A stretch of 49,563 bases of DNA from Acidimicrobiia bacterium (GTDB taxonomy: Bacteria > Actinomycetota > Acidimicrobiia > Spongiisociales > JAENVV01): contig JAGXFS010000122.1 of the NCBI GenBank assembly GCA_024637275.1, positions 1 to 49,563 of the forward strand. Reading direction: 5' to 3'. Shown here piece after piece: positions 9,485 to 18,563 of this stretch (the stretch's first letter is position 1; each line of letters starts with the position of its first letter). The translations under genes and the position numbers were made by a program. The notes beneath the pieces were generated by a model that saw only the letters and a program-made list of their open reading frames with translations, was not told the origin of the DNA and did not search any database.

Positions 9485-9632
9485 GCCTTGAGCCTAGATG
9501 CCGTCCGGACAGACGATCCGACGCTCGACCCAACGACCACAGGTCGTCCCAAGTGGGACGGATTGAGTCGGACGTCGGTTCTGTGTTTGGCCAGAATCTA
9601 GGTCGTGACAATCGGCAGATCTGGCGTGGTTG

Positions 9633-9941
9633 TCAACAGCCTGTCGCATCCCTGAGAACTTGGCAAGCTTCCGCCATGCGGACAGGTCCGAGTTGGGTGA
9701 TTCTGCGTCGAAGGGAATCACGCGGCAAGGTGTGAAGATTGTCGAAGGTGGCGACACATTCGGTTGGCACGCCATCGGCTTCGGGCGTCAACTCCAACTC
9801 GGACACGACTCCGCGCCTTATCCGGGTCAGAGCAGCTACAACCACCGATCCAATTCGATCCGCAACGGGGTCTCGAGTAAGAATCAGCACCGGTCGGTCA
9901 CCACTGGGTGTGGCCGCAAACCAGACCTCACCGCGTTGCAT
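9633..9941 (-). CDS. mazF: MazF/PemK-type mRNA interferase toxin
   Basis: A 102-residue toxin of the MazF/PemK ribonuclease family. It begins MQRGEVWFAATPSGDRPVLILTRD, the first strands of the fold, followed by SVVVAALTRIRRGVVSELEL and an Asp/Asn strand ECVATFDNLHTLPR, ending RRRITQLGPVRMAEACQVL as in the family. The start is inside the antitoxin gene, giving a 14-bp overlap (9928-9941), as usual for such pairs. The frame is open upstream, but MQRGEVW is the family N-terminus. It should cleave single-stranded mRNA when freed from the antitoxin. No unusual composition marks it as recently acquired. Confidence 0.88.
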   Translation of the reverse strand: MQRGEVWFAATPSGDRPVLILTRDPVADRIGSVVVAALTRIRRGVVSELELTPEADGVPTECVATFDNLHTLPRDSLRRRITQLGPVRMAEACQVLRDATGC

Positions 9942-10179
9942 CGGCCCAATCCGACCAATCCTCAGCTGGACCCCAATCGGCGATCTTGGCAAGGGCCATC
10001 TCGTCATCAGTGAGCGGAGCCGCCCGCCACGCCTCGACTTCAATCTCAGCCCGGAGTCGCACCAGATGCCGATGCAATGCGTCACGTAACAGCTGAGAGC
10101 GGTCGACTCCAAGCCGGTCTGCCCATTCCTGAGCGACGGCCGCCTCTCCATCGTCTACTCGAAAACTAAACATTGTCAT
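9928..10179 (-). CDS. Ribbon-helix-helix antitoxin paired with MazF
   Basis: An 83-residue protein. Its first 45 residues form a ribbon-helix-helix DNA-binding domain: FSFRVDD strand, then EAAVAQEWADRLGVDRSQLLRDALHRHLV. The rest is an acidic, Trp-rich tail ending in WGPAEDWSDWADATR, the expected toxin-neutralising segment. ATG 10179 lies six bases after a TATGAT element, so a leaderless transcript starting at this codon is likely; ATG 10173 two codons later is the alternative. It lies upstream of mazF and overlaps it. Autoregulation through the inverted repeat over its promoter is likely. Confidence 0.82.
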   Translation of the reverse strand: MTMFSFRVDDGEAAVAQEWADRLGVDRSQLLRDALHRHLVRLRAEIEVEAWRAAPLTDDEMALAKIADWGPAEDWSDWADATR

Positions 10180-10215
10180 ACACCCATCATACTGTGTATG
10201 ACACCCGAGAATCAA
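10174..10215 (-). promoter_or_regulatory. Toxin-antitoxin promoter with operator enclosing the -10
   Basis: A perfect 10-bp inverted repeat, TGTCATACAC (10174-10183) and GTGTATGACA (10194-10203), is separated by 10 bp. On the minus strand the spacer contains TATGAT (10186-10191). TTGATT (10210-10215) lies 18 bp upstream of that, and the antitoxin ATG begins six bases after the -10. A dimeric RHH protein bound to both arms would cover the core promoter. The repeat and spacing are seen directly; binding is inferred. Confidence 0.75.
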
Positions 10216-10245
10216 CCCCTACTATTGGTGACAAGCTCAGTCGGG

Positions 10246-10833
10246 TCAGTTCGGCCAGATCACCTCAGCGGCTTCTGCACAACGGAGAAGTTCTGTGCCA
10301 TCGATTGTCGCGGTACTTTCGGGTACCTCGTATGCGGGCCAAGATGCAACGAAGGTGAGCGGTCCGTTGGATGGCAGCGGCCACATCCAGTAGTTCGAAC
10401 GGAATCTGTCGACACCGCCACTACTGCTCCTTGCCCACACAAATGGACGATCCGGTTCCTGCGAGGGATCCGGCGTTTGCTGGTCGAGGTTGGTCCACTT
10501 CGATCCGTCCGCAAACCGGATCCCGAACCGGAGTAGATCGTCCAATGAGCGATCAGGACGCCGATGGCGCCGATGGGTTTCCCACGGCATATGCCTGACA
10601 TCCTCGTTCTGTTTTCTCAGCACCAGATTGAGGGAGAACATGAGGCCATTCGGATACGCCCGGAAATCGTTCAAGAAAAGAATGTTCTCGTTGGTTTTGA
10701 AGATGGTGGCTTTTTGTTGGGAGTAGCCGGGCAAGACACCCTTGGGAGGACCGAACCATGGCGGCTCGAGGCGCTCGGCCTCCGGTTCTGGTTCGGGCTC
10801 GGGTGGCGGAGTAGGGACGTCGAAAAAGCTCAT
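10246..10833 (-). CDS. Conserved-looking hypothetical protein with Pro/Glu-rich N-terminus
   Basis: About 195 residues from ATG 10833; the frame is open to 10896. It begins MSFFDVPTPPPEPEPEPEAE, then PPWFGPPKGVLPGY, and continues as a beta-rich domain with FLNDFRAYPNGLMFSLNLVLR, FGIRFADGSKW and a C-terminal RSNYWMWPLPSNGPLTFVASWPAYEV. The strand pattern and aromatic content suggest a compact folded domain. I have the impression of an actinobacterial hypothetical family but cannot name it. No signal peptide or membrane segment is seen. It lies between the toxin-antitoxin locus and the end of the purine operon and is probably independent of both. Confidence 0.6.
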   Translation of the reverse strand: MSFFDVPTPPPEPEPEPEAERLEPPWFGPPKGVLPGYSQQKATIFKTNENILFLNDFRAYPNGLMFSLNLVLRKQNEDVRHMPWETHRRHRRPDRSLDDLLRFGIRFADGSKWTNLDQQTPDPSQEPDRPFVWARSSSGGVDRFRSNYWMWPLPSNGPLTFVASWPAYEVPESTATIDGTELLRCAEAAEVIWPN

Positions 10834-10940
10834 CGCCGTTGAAACGCTACTCGCCGACGACCCGACTGGACTTCTGCTGAGACAGTAATTCTCCACCCCA
10901 CACCTGTGTGAAACTGCTGATACGTTGCGTCGGTGCGTTC

Positions 10941-12308
10941 TTACGCCAGGAGTTGTTTAGACCACGAGGTGTGGCGATTGCGCAGTTCGTCGCATTCAAG
11001 ACCCACCACCTCTCCCCGTTCCACGACCACCCGACCATGAACAACCGACCAATCCACCCCGGACCGACTTCCAAACACCAGACCGGCGACCGGGTCAGCG
11101 AAGCCGGAATCTCCGAGCTGGCTTGTGACGTCGATGGCGATGAGGTCGCAGGCTTTGCCGGCCTCGAGCGATCCGAGGTCGTTTCTCCCGAGGACTTCGG
11201 CGCTTCCCCGCGTCGCCATCCGCAGCGCTTCCCTCGCTGACATGAGTGGACCACCCTCCCCCACGCCAGGTGCTACGGCGAGGCGAGCAAGCAGCATCGC
11301 CTGACGGACCTCCGCCAGCAGATTCGAGCTGTCATTCGAGGCGCTGCCGTCAACTCCCAGACCCACCGGGACACCCTGTTGACGGTATCTGGCAATCGGG
11401 GCGATCCCCGAAGCGAGCCGCATGTTGGACGTCGGGCAATGGGCGACTCCGGTTTTGGTGCGGGCCATTCGCTCCGACTCGTCGGCCGAGATGTGCACGC
11501 CGTGGGCGAACCACACATCGTCGCCGAGCCAATCGAGCTGTTCGGCATACTCAACCGGTCGGGCGTCGAATCGTTCGAGGCAGAAAGCTTCCTCATCGAC
11601 GGTTTCGGCGATGTGCGTATGGAGCCTCACGCCAAGTTCCCTGGCGAGAGCGGCCGACTCTTTCATCAGCTCACCGGTTACCGAGAACGGCGAGGCAGGA
11701 GCGAGAACCACCTGTCGCATCGAGCCAGGATCTGGATCGTGCCAGCGAGTCACAGCATCCTGGCTCGCCCGGAGAATCGATTCGTGAGACTCGACGATGG
11801 AATCGGGGGGAAGCCCACCCGATGATTCACCGAGGCTCATCGATCCCCGCGAGGCCACGAATCTGATCGGCACCTGCTTGGCTCCCTCGAACTGATCATC
11901 GATCGAGGACCCGTTCGGCCAGAGGTATTGGTGATCAAACGCAGTCGTACAACCAGATAGGGCTAATTCAGCAAGTCCGAGGGTGGTCGCATCCCGCACG
12001 CTGTCAGGAGTCAGCCGGGACCACAGCGGGTATAGAGCCACCAGCCACGTGAACAGGTCTGCATCCTGGGCTTCCGGAATCGCCCTGGTGAGGGTCTGAT
12101 AGAGGTGATGATGCGTGTTGATCAGACCGGGCATCACCACCATGCCGTCGGCGTCAATGACCACGTCTGCGGTACTCGGTAAGTCCGACGACTTGCCGAC
12201 CTGGGTGATCCAGCCGTCTTCGGCCAGAAGGCTGCCCCCGGCGATCTCGGTGCCGCCGTCATCCATCGTGACGAGGGCGAGGGCATTACGAATCAGGAGG
12301 CTGCTCAC
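10941..12308 (-). CDS. Amidohydrolase, 8-oxoguanine deaminase / ATZ-TRZ family
   Basis: A 455-residue zinc amidohydrolase that deaminates a heterocyclic ring. The metal site reads PGLINTHHHLYQTLTRAIP (His66-68), with later ligands in RLHTHIAETVDE, WFAHGVHIS and GLGVDGSASNDS. The beta-sandwich is complete at both ends, unlike the SsnA-like protein at 23 kb. The His-rich motif followed by QTLTRA resembles 8-oxoguanine deaminase, but guanine, isoguanine or triazine deaminases are close relatives. Its start overlaps the end of the xanthine dehydrogenase large-subunit gene by 4 bp. It is the last gene of the nucleobase operon, which supports a purine substrate. Confidence 0.8.
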   Translation of the reverse strand: MSSLLIRNALALVTMDDGGTEIAGGSLLAEDGWITQVGKSSDLPSTADVVIDADGMVVMPGLINTHHHLYQTLTRAIPEAQDADLFTWLVALYPLWSRLTPDSVRDATTLGLAELALSGCTTAFDHQYLWPNGSSIDDQFEGAKQVPIRFVASRGSMSLGESSGGLPPDSIVESHESILRASQDAVTRWHDPDPGSMRQVVLAPASPFSVTGELMKESAALARELGVRLHTHIAETVDEEAFCLERFDARPVEYAEQLDWLGDDVWFAHGVHISADESERMARTKTGVAHCPTSNMRLASGIAPIARYRQQGVPVGLGVDGSASNDSSNLLAEVRQAMLLARLAVAPGVGEGGPLMSAREALRMATRGSAEVLGRNDLGSLEAGKACDLIAIDVTSQLGDSGFADPVAGLVFGSRSGVDWSVVHGRVVVERGEVVGLECDELRNRHTSWSKQLLA

Positions 12309-14533
12309 CGCGAAAGTCCCTCCAGGACCCGCGATGGCGTGAGTGGGAAGCTGTCAAACCAGACGCCGGTGGCGTCGTGCAGCGCGGCAATCACCGCCGC
12401 CGCATACGGGAGGTATGGCATCTCGGCCATACCCCGAGCGGCAAAGGGGCCAAGCGGATCGCCGTACTCGCCGATGACGGTATCCACCTGGCGGGGGATG
12501 TCGCCGATGCCCGGGATCAGGTATTGCGATAGGCGGGGATTGGTGATCCTCCCCTCGTCACTCACCAACAACTCGGACAAGGTGTACCCGTGGGCTTGAA
12601 CGATGGCACCCTCGGATTGGGTGATGACGAGCATCGGATTGATCGCTTTGCCAACGTCTACTGCGCTCACTACCCGATCGATGCGGATGTGTCCGGTCTC
12701 GACATCGACCGACAAATCAACCGCCTGGGCGACATATCCATATGAGAAGTTGGGCACCGCCGGACCGCCCTGAGGATCAAGCATCTCCGTGGGCGGCGGG
12801 ACATATCGGAAGTCGCCAACCGCCGGCCGATCTCCGTTCATCCATGACTTCTCGGCTTCTTCGGCTGCGCCGAGAATCGAATTGCCCGCCATAAAGGTCA
12901 TCCGCGAAGCCGAGACCGAACCCGAATCGCCGGTGGTGGCCGTATCTGAGAACACTGCCTCCACCGCTGATACATCCATCCCGAGGGCTTCGGCCGTCAT
13001 CTGGATGAGGGCGGTGTGGGTTCCCTGACCCACCTCGGCGGCCGAATGAAAGAGGGTGGCCGAAGTGGGAGATTCGCCATCTCCGTGCAGCTCGATACGT
13101 GCCTCGCATCGCTCCGGGAACCCGAAACTAAAGCCGACGTTCTTGAAAGCGCACGCGAACCCGCGGCCATGTTTCGTGGCCCGGTCGGACCCAGCCAAGG
13201 ATCGAAATGCTTTCACGGGCTCGTAGCTGGCTGGCTCGTCCGCCCAGCTGGCCGAAGCCGCACAATCGTCTACGACTTCTCGGATCGATACGCCCCGGGG
13301 AAGTGGCGTATGGGTGGCGCCGAGGTCGCCTTCACCGATGAGATTGCGCCGCCGCAACTCGACAGGATCCATGCCAAGGGCTTCGGCCAGTTTGTTCATC
13401 TGAGATTCGGAAACGAACGTACCTTGAGGCCCTCCAAACCCGCGGAAGGCTCCGCCGGGTATCGACGTCGTGTAGACGGCATGGCTGTCAACCCGGATGT
13501 TCGGGAGCAAATACGGGCCGGCCAGGGTCATATGTAGGTTGCCGAGCACCTTGTTCGAGGTGTAGTTGTACGAGCCGGCATCGAGGTAGGCATCGGCCTC
13601 GACTGCGACGATCTTGCCGTCGGCGGTCGCCCCCCAACGAGTAGTGACCTGGGCCCGGTGCCGCTTGTGGTGACCAACAATCGATTCTTCTCGGGACCAT
13701 TGCGTGCGAATCGAACGTCGCTCGCCAAGTGCGGCGCACTTTTGGACCGCCAGAGCCAGAACAATCTGCAAACTCATGTCCTCGCGTCCGCCGAACGCTC
13801 CGCCGATAGCCGGATAGATGATCCGAATCTGATCAGCAGGCACACCGAGTGCGTGAGCAATCTGCTCCTGGTCCTCATGGGTCCACTGGCCACCGATCTC
13901 GACCGTCAGCCGACCTTCGTCGTCCACATAGGCGACGGCCGCCTCTGGCTGGAGGTAGGCGTGTTCTTGGTAGGGCAGCTCGTACGTGCCTTCGACTACA
14001 ACTTCGGCCTGCGCCCATCCGTCTTCCATGTTGCCTTTACGAAAGACGTACTCGTAATAGGCGTTGGTGGGTTTTCCGTTTTCGGGATGAATCAACGGAG
14101 CGTCCGGCGCCAAAGCGGCATCGACGTCGCTGGCGAGCGGTAACTGTTCCCATTCGACTTCGATGAGGTCTGCGGCCTGGCGAGCAATGGCGTCGGTTTC
14201 GGCAACGACGACGGCAATATGATCGGCTTCCCACCTGCTCACGTCCGAACGAACCTCACTGCGGCCGGTTCCATCGATGCCGACCAGCACTGGCTGGTCG
14301 AACATAGTCAAGCCGTATTCGTTGAGCGGCACATCGGCTGCGGTGACGATGGTTATGACCCCGTCCAGCGCTGTGGCCTTGGAGGTATCCATCGACGTCA
14401 TCCGAGCATGGGGCTGATCGGAGAAGACGACAACTGCAGACAGCATCTCGGTCGCCCGTATGTCCCCGGGGTAGATGGCTGCTCCGGTGACTTTGCCTTC
14501 GGCATCGGGGCGTTTGAGTGACTCGCCGATCAT
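12305..14533 (-). CDS. Xanthine dehydrogenase family, molybdopterin-binding subunit
   Basis: A 742-residue large subunit that hydroxylates purines (hypoxanthine/xanthine) or related heterocycles at a molybdenum centre. Cofactor-contact motifs seen are AIGGAFGGREDMS, GGAFRGFGGPQG and AAEVGQGTHTALIQM. Near the C-terminus, FAARGMAEMPYLPYAAAV has the catalytic glutamate position (GMAE) where classical enzymes have GVGE. ATG 14533 gives an ATGA overlap with the preceding FAD/2Fe-2S gene. The open frame extends 16 codons upstream, but the family start MIGESLKRPDAEGKVTG favours 14533. The operon context supports purine oxidation; aldehyde or other heterocycle oxidation is not excluded. Confidence 0.9.
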   Translation of the reverse strand: MIGESLKRPDAEGKVTGAAIYPGDIRATEMLSAVVVFSDQPHARMTSMDTSKATALDGVITIVTAADVPLNEYGLTMFDQPVLVGIDGTGRSEVRSDVSRWEADHIAVVVAETDAIARQAADLIEVEWEQLPLASDVDAALAPDAPLIHPENGKPTNAYYEYVFRKGNMEDGWAQAEVVVEGTYELPYQEHAYLQPEAAVAYVDDEGRLTVEIGGQWTHEDQEQIAHALGVPADQIRIIYPAIGGAFGGREDMSLQIVLALAVQKCAALGERRSIRTQWSREESIVGHHKRHRAQVTTRWGATADGKIVAVEADAYLDAGSYNYTSNKVLGNLHMTLAGPYLLPNIRVDSHAVYTTSIPGGAFRGFGGPQGTFVSESQMNKLAEALGMDPVELRRRNLIGEGDLGATHTPLPRGVSIREVVDDCAASASWADEPASYEPVKAFRSLAGSDRATKHGRGFACAFKNVGFSFGFPERCEARIELHGDGESPTSATLFHSAAEVGQGTHTALIQMTAEALGMDVSAVEAVFSDTATTGDSGSVSASRMTFMAGNSILGAAEEAEKSWMNGDRPAVGDFRYVPPPTEMLDPQGGPAVPNFSYGYVAQAVDLSVDVETGHIRIDRVVSAVDVGKAINPMLVITQSEGAIVQAHGYTLSELLVSDEGRITNPRLSQYLIPGIGDIPRQVDTVIGEYGDPLGPFAARGMAEMPYLPYAAAVIAALHDATGVWFDSFPLTPSRVLEGLSR

Positions 14534-15927
14534 TGTCCGGCCGCCACAACCGCGTCGATGATCTTGTAGTACCCGGTACAACGACAGAGATTGCCTGCCA
14601 AGCCTTCGACGACCGCATCGGCGTCAGGGGTGGAAACTTCGTCGAGTAGCGATGCTCCGGCGACGATAAAACCCGGAATGCAGTACCCACACTGCACGGC
14701 AAATTTGTCGATGAACGCTTGTTGTACGGGGTGGAGATCACCCTTGGCGATCCCTTCGACCGTCACCACCGACGCGCCTCCCGCCGAGACTGCTGGTACC
14801 AGGCAGGACATGACCGCACTGCCATTGAATTGAACCGTGCATGCTCCGCACTCGCCTTCCGCGCACCCTTCCTTCGTACCAGTCAACGAGGTACCGATCA
14901 GCGGCCCAGCGACGTCGCGCAGCCAGTCAAGCAAGGTAAGTCCTGCGCCTCCGGCCACTTCGACCTCGTGTCCGTTGACCGTGGCCGATCCGCCTCCCGG
15001 ACCGTAGGCCGATCCGCTAGCGCCAAGCAAGATCGGTGGTCGGTGTTCGGCCGGCGCTGACCGCAGAGACTGCAAACCTCGCTCGACGATCACCCGAACC
15101 GCCTCCGAACGGTAGGTTGCCGTCGCTCGTACATCGTCGATGGGGGTAACGGACGACACTGCCGCCACCGCAGCTGCGCCAATCGCCTCGTCGCTGAGCG
15201 GTTGTCCGATCAAACCCTCAACCGGGGTCTCGACAATCGTCGTGGCTACCGAACCCAGGGCGATCTTGGCGGACGACACCAGGTCGCCGTCAGTGGCCAC
15301 CACCATGGCAGCATGAACAACCGAAATCGCCTGCGCAGCTCGCAGTCCGGCCTTGACGAACACCCCCCGTTCGTTTTCGGCGAGAGTGCGGAACGTTATG
15401 GAGGTGATGAGTTCGTCGGGCATGCGAAGACTACGTCGGACCCCGGTATGGAACTCCTGGAGGGTCACGGTTCGCTCTCCCCGTACCGATCGCAACGTCA
15501 GCTTTGCGTCCAGCACCCTCAACGCAGAAATCGTGTCGTTGGCGGGACTGGCGGTGGCGATGTTGCCGACTACCGTTGCTCGATTGCGCAACTGGGGCGA
15601 GCCAATCTCAAAGCAGGCTTCGGCCAACGGGCGAGCGACTTCCCACAGCTTCGGTGAAGCCACGATCTGATTGTGGGTCACCAACATCCCGATCGTGACG
15701 CGCGTTTGGCCGATCTTAATCTGCCCGCACCCGGCGACTGCGGATAGATCAATGAGTACTTTGACGCCGACATGTTGACGGTGGGCGAATTCGAGAATGA
15801 GATCAGTTCCACCGGCGATGAGGCGTGCCTTGTCGCCGTACTCGCCTAGCAACGTAACCGTTTCATCGACAGTCTTAGGACGCAACACCCGGTTCGGAAG
15901 CGGTCCACGCCGCTGGACTTCATGCAT
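14530..15927 (-). CDS. Xanthine dehydrogenase FAD-binding / 2Fe-2S fusion subunit
   Basis: A 465-residue fusion of the two small electron-transfer subunits of a molybdenum hydroxylase. Residues 1-290 are the FAD domain (AGGTDLILE at 38-46, TVVGNIATASPANDT at 118-132). A linker of about 25 residues follows, then the double 2Fe-2S domain: Cys355, 360, 363 and 375 for the plant-type cluster, and QCGYC plus LCRC (Cys413, 416, 448, 450) for the second. The order, FAD first and iron-sulfur last, is the reverse of eukaryotic XDH. ATG 15927 overlaps the upstream deaminase stop by 8 bp. It should pass electrons from the neighbouring molybdenum subunit to FAD and NAD+. Confidence 0.9.
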   Translation of the reverse strand: MHEVQRRGPLPNRVLRPKTVDETVTLLGEYGDKARLIAGGTDLILEFAHRQHVGVKVLIDLSAVAGCGQIKIGQTRVTIGMLVTHNQIVASPKLWEVARPLAEACFEIGSPQLRNRATVVGNIATASPANDTISALRVLDAKLTLRSVRGERTVTLQEFHTGVRRSLRMPDELITSITFRTLAENERGVFVKAGLRAAQAISVVHAAMVVATDGDLVSSAKIALGSVATTIVETPVEGLIGQPLSDEAIGAAAVAAVSSVTPIDDVRATATYRSEAVRVIVERGLQSLRSAPAEHRPPILLGASGSAYGPGGGSATVNGHEVEVAGGAGLTLLDWLRDVAGPLIGTSLTGTKEGCAEGECGACTVQFNGSAVMSCLVPAVSAGGASVVTVEGIAKGDLHPVQQAFIDKFAVQCGYCIPGFIVAGASLLDEVSTPDADAVVEGLAGNLCRCTGYYKIIDAVVAAGQ

Positions 15928-16477
15928 CACTGCGACCGTTGTAGATAAGAGCGCCCGAGACCGCGTACATGTCCAGTACGGCGGCGGCTTCCTCACGCAT
16001 CACGTCGACCTCAACGGCAATCCCACGGGATCTCAGGGCGTCCTGCCAGTCGGCGACCTTGGGACCCTCGTCAAAACCGATGGAGCGAGCATCCTCATCC
16101 CGAGCGCCCGTGACCAGCTTTCTGACCCCGGACCACACGGTGGCTCCCATACAGAGAGCACAAGGTTCGGTCGACGCCACAAGTTCCATGGCGGGGAGGC
16201 CATCACCGCCGAGGTCGAAGACTCCGAGTCGCTGGTTGGCCAGGCCGATGGCAGTCGTTTCGGCATGGGCGAACGAAATCGCGGTCGGAACTACCCGGTT
16301 CACTCCCGGGGCGACCAGATTCCCGGTAACGGATTCAAAGATGGCTGCGCCAAACGGGCCACCGGTTTGCTCGACGACATTGCGCCGGGCCAGTTCGATG
16401 ACGAACGGCATCCGATCCTTTGGTTCAAACGAGACGCCCGGCGACGCCATGTCGTCGATCCAGTCCGGAACATCCAT
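15920..16477 (-). CDS. Cytidine-deaminase-fold guanine deaminase
   Basis: A 185-residue zinc-dependent deaminase of the CDA/GuaD fold. The zinc site is complete: HAE (His71, Glu73) in SFAHAETTAIGLANQRLG, and PCALC (Cys106, Cys109) in ASTEPCALCMGATVWSGV. The N-terminal helix and GGPFGAAIF strand are as in bacterial guanine deaminases and also tRNA adenosine deaminase TadA; context inside a nucleobase operon favours guanine to xanthine. GTG 16501 would overlap the permease stop, but ATG 16477 has GGAAGG six bases upstream and is preferred. Its product xanthine would feed the next two genes. Confidence 0.85.
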   Translation of the reverse strand: MDVPDWIDDMASPGVSFEPKDRMPFVIELARRNVVEQTGGPFGAAIFESVTGNLVAPGVNRVVPTAISFAHAETTAIGLANQRLGVFDLGGDGLPAMELVASTEPCALCMGATVWSGVRKLVTGARDEDARSIGFDEGPKVADWQDALRSRGIAVEVDVMREEAAAVLDMYAVSGALIYNGRSDA

Positions 16478-16497
16478 AACGACCCTTCCCCACGAGC

Positions 16498-17454
16498 TCA
16501 CGTCCGTTCCTCCCTGGCGTACGGTATCCCGAGCGCGGCCGGGGCTCCGAGGCGGCTACGCAACGATGATGCGGATGACACAAGCACCAGCACCACAATG
16601 GTCATGATGTACGGCGCCATGTTGAGCAGGTTCGGCGAAATGGTCGTACCCGAAGCCTGTAATCGGAATTGAATCGCATTCACTCCCCCAAATAGCAGCG
16701 CACCAATCAAGGCTCTCGCCGGACGCCAACTCGCGAAGATTACAAGGGCGACGGCGATCCATCCACGACCTCCGGTGAGGTTCTCCGACCAACCGGGCGT
16801 ATAGGCGAGCGATAGGTGCGCTCCCCCAAGGCCGGCCAATGCCCCGCCGACCATGGTGTAGATGTAGCGGTACCGCAAGACGGGAATTCCCATCGCTTCG
16901 ACCGTGGCCGGGCTTTCTCCCATGGCACGGAGTTGTTGGCCGGGCGAAGTGCGATAGATATAGAACGAAACGAGCGGAATAAACAGATACATCGAATACA
17001 CGACGAGGTCTTTCGTAAAGAGCGCCTCGCCGACGACGGGCAGTGAGCTAAGTCCGGGTATCGCAACTTCCCGAAAACGCGGGCCTTGCAGACCAACCAG
17101 CGGACCGTTATTCGGGCCAAGGCGCTCGCCGATAAAGCTGGCCAGGCCGGTCCCCGCCAGCGTGAGCGCCAAACCGGAAACGATCTGATCGGCTCGCAAG
17201 GTAATCGTCACAAAAGCGTGCAGCAGTGCCATCAGTGCACCAACCGCCATCGCCACCAGGACGCCGATCGTCAACGACCCAGAATGAAAGGCGGCTGCGA
17301 ACCCGGTCACCGCTCCCATGATCATCATTCCCTCAACGCCCAGATTGAGAATTCCGGAGCGTTCGGTGATCGCTTCGCCAATCGTCGCATAGGTCAACGA
17401 CGTACCGGCAAATATGGCAATTCCGAGGATGGAGGCGATCAGGTCCGCGCTCAT
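16498..17454 (-). CDS. BMP-type nucleoside ABC transporter permease (second)
   Basis: A 318-residue polytopic membrane protein of the branched-chain/simple-sugar permease family, the shorter of two permeases. Typical features are the N-terminal FAGTSLTYATIGEAITERSGILNLGVEGMMIMGAV and the cytoplasmic coupling stretch QLRAMGESPATVEAMGIPVLRYRY. The GVEG motif after the second helix is characteristic of YufQ/NupQ-type nucleoside permeases. It overlaps the first permease by 4 bp. With the ATPase and lipoprotein it should import nucleosides or nucleobases across the cytoplasmic membrane. Confidence 0.93.
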   Translation of the reverse strand: MSADLIASILGIAIFAGTSLTYATIGEAITERSGILNLGVEGMMIMGAVTGFAAAFHSGSLTIGVLVAMAVGALMALLHAFVTITLRADQIVSGLALTLAGTGLASFIGERLGPNNGPLVGLQGPRFREVAIPGLSSLPVVGEALFTKDLVVYSMYLFIPLVSFYIYRTSPGQQLRAMGESPATVEAMGIPVLRYRYIYTMVGGALAGLGGAHLSLAYTPGWSENLTGGRGWIAVALVIFASWRPARALIGALLFGGVNAIQFRLQASGTTISPNLLNMAPYIMTIVVLVLVSSASSLRSRLGAPAALGIPYAREERT

Positions 17455-18563
17455 GCTGTGACCTCAGCATGTTGGCGGACGACCCGGATCCGATAGCGAC
17501 TGAAGATGTCTCCGCCGAGCACAAAGAACAGCATGACGCCTTGCACAACTTGGGCGACAGAAGCGGGCAGACCCATCGTCATCTGGATTTGATCTCCGCC
17601 AACGAACACGGCGGCGAGCAGGATCGACACCAGGACGATCGCCCAAGGTTGCAGCTTGGCCACCCAGGCGACGATGATCGCCGTAAAGCCGTTATTGGCC
17701 GAGAGACCTTGCTGAAGCTTGTGCGAGATGCCGGCAACTTCACCCATGCCGGCCAGTCCCGCCAGACCGCCTGACACGAGCATGACCAGAATGATGTTGC
17801 GAAACATCGATACACCGGCAAACCGAGCAGCCTCCGGGTTATCGCCAAGAAGTCGAATCTCGTACCCTGCCCGGGTTTTGGAAAGCAGCACCCAAACAAA
17901 AACGGCGGCCAGAAGCCCGATGAAGATCGCCAGGTTCACTCTCGTATTGAAGAACCTCGGCAACCAGGTGTATTCGGGGAACAGTGCCGAGCCGGGAAAA
18001 CCGAAACCCGCCGGATCTTTCCATGACGTCGTGAACAGCTGGGAGTACCACAGGATCGCGATGTAGTTCAGCATGAGCGTCACAATGATCTCGCTGACAT
18101 TGAGATAGGCCTTGAGGAGTGCCGGAATCAATGCCCACAACGCCCCGGCGAGAATGGCCGCACCTCCCATGAGCAGGCCATAGACCACCAAGTTCTGAGG
18201 AATGCCGGGTGCGGCATCCGGCAGAAAGAGCGCCACCCCCGATGCGGCAATGCCACCCATGACCAACTGGCCCTCGGCGCCGATGTTCCAAAACTTCATC
18301 TTGAACGCCACCGCTACCGCCAGACCGGTCAAGATGAGTGGCGTGGCCCGAACCAACGTCTCTGAGACACTGTAGAACTCGCCGCCGAAGATATCCCCGA
18401 ACGCCCCATTCCACATGGCTACATACGTGTCGATCGGATTAGCCCCGAATGCGAGAAGAAGGAGTCCGCTCGCAACCAGCGCCAACAACACCGAGACGAC
18501 TGGCACCACCCAGTTGAGGTATCGGGGTGGGTCGAGACGGCGTTCGAGGCGAAACCGAATCAT
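17451..18563 (-). CDS. BMP-type nucleoside ABC transporter permease (first)
   Basis: A 370-residue permease with an extended N-terminus compared with its partner, as in YufP/NupP-type proteins. Motifs are SVSETLVRATPLILTGLAVAVAFKMKFWNIGAEGQLVMGGI near residues 65-105 and the coupling helix EIRLLGDNPEAARFAGVSM. Several long hydrophobic segments are evident. It overlaps the ATPase gene and the second permease by 4 bp each, so the whole transporter is translationally coupled. Confidence 0.93.
   Translation of the reverse strand: MIRFRLERRLDPPRYLNWVVPVVSVLLALVASGLLLLAFGANPIDTYVAMWNGAFGDIFGGEFYSVSETLVRATPLILTGLAVAVAFKMKFWNIGAEGQLVMGGIAASGVALFLPDAAPGIPQNLVVYGLLMGGAAILAGALWALIPALLKAYLNVSEIIVTLMLNYIAILWYSQLFTTSWKDPAGFGFPGSALFPEYTWLPRFFNTRVNLAIFIGLLAAVFVWVLLSKTRAGYEIRLLGDNPEAARFAGVSMFRNIILVMLVSGGLAGLAGMGEVAGISHKLQQGLSANNGFTAIIVAWVAKLQPWAIVLVSILLAAVFVGGDQIQMTMGLPASVAQVVQGVMLFFVLGGDIFSRYRIRVVRQHAEVTA

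Noticed and set aside
9545-9560. Hairpin CGTCCC-AAGT-GGGACG as a terminator of the mazEF operon
   Set aside because: Only six base pairs and no T-run on either strand; it could be chance, so it is not listed as a terminator.
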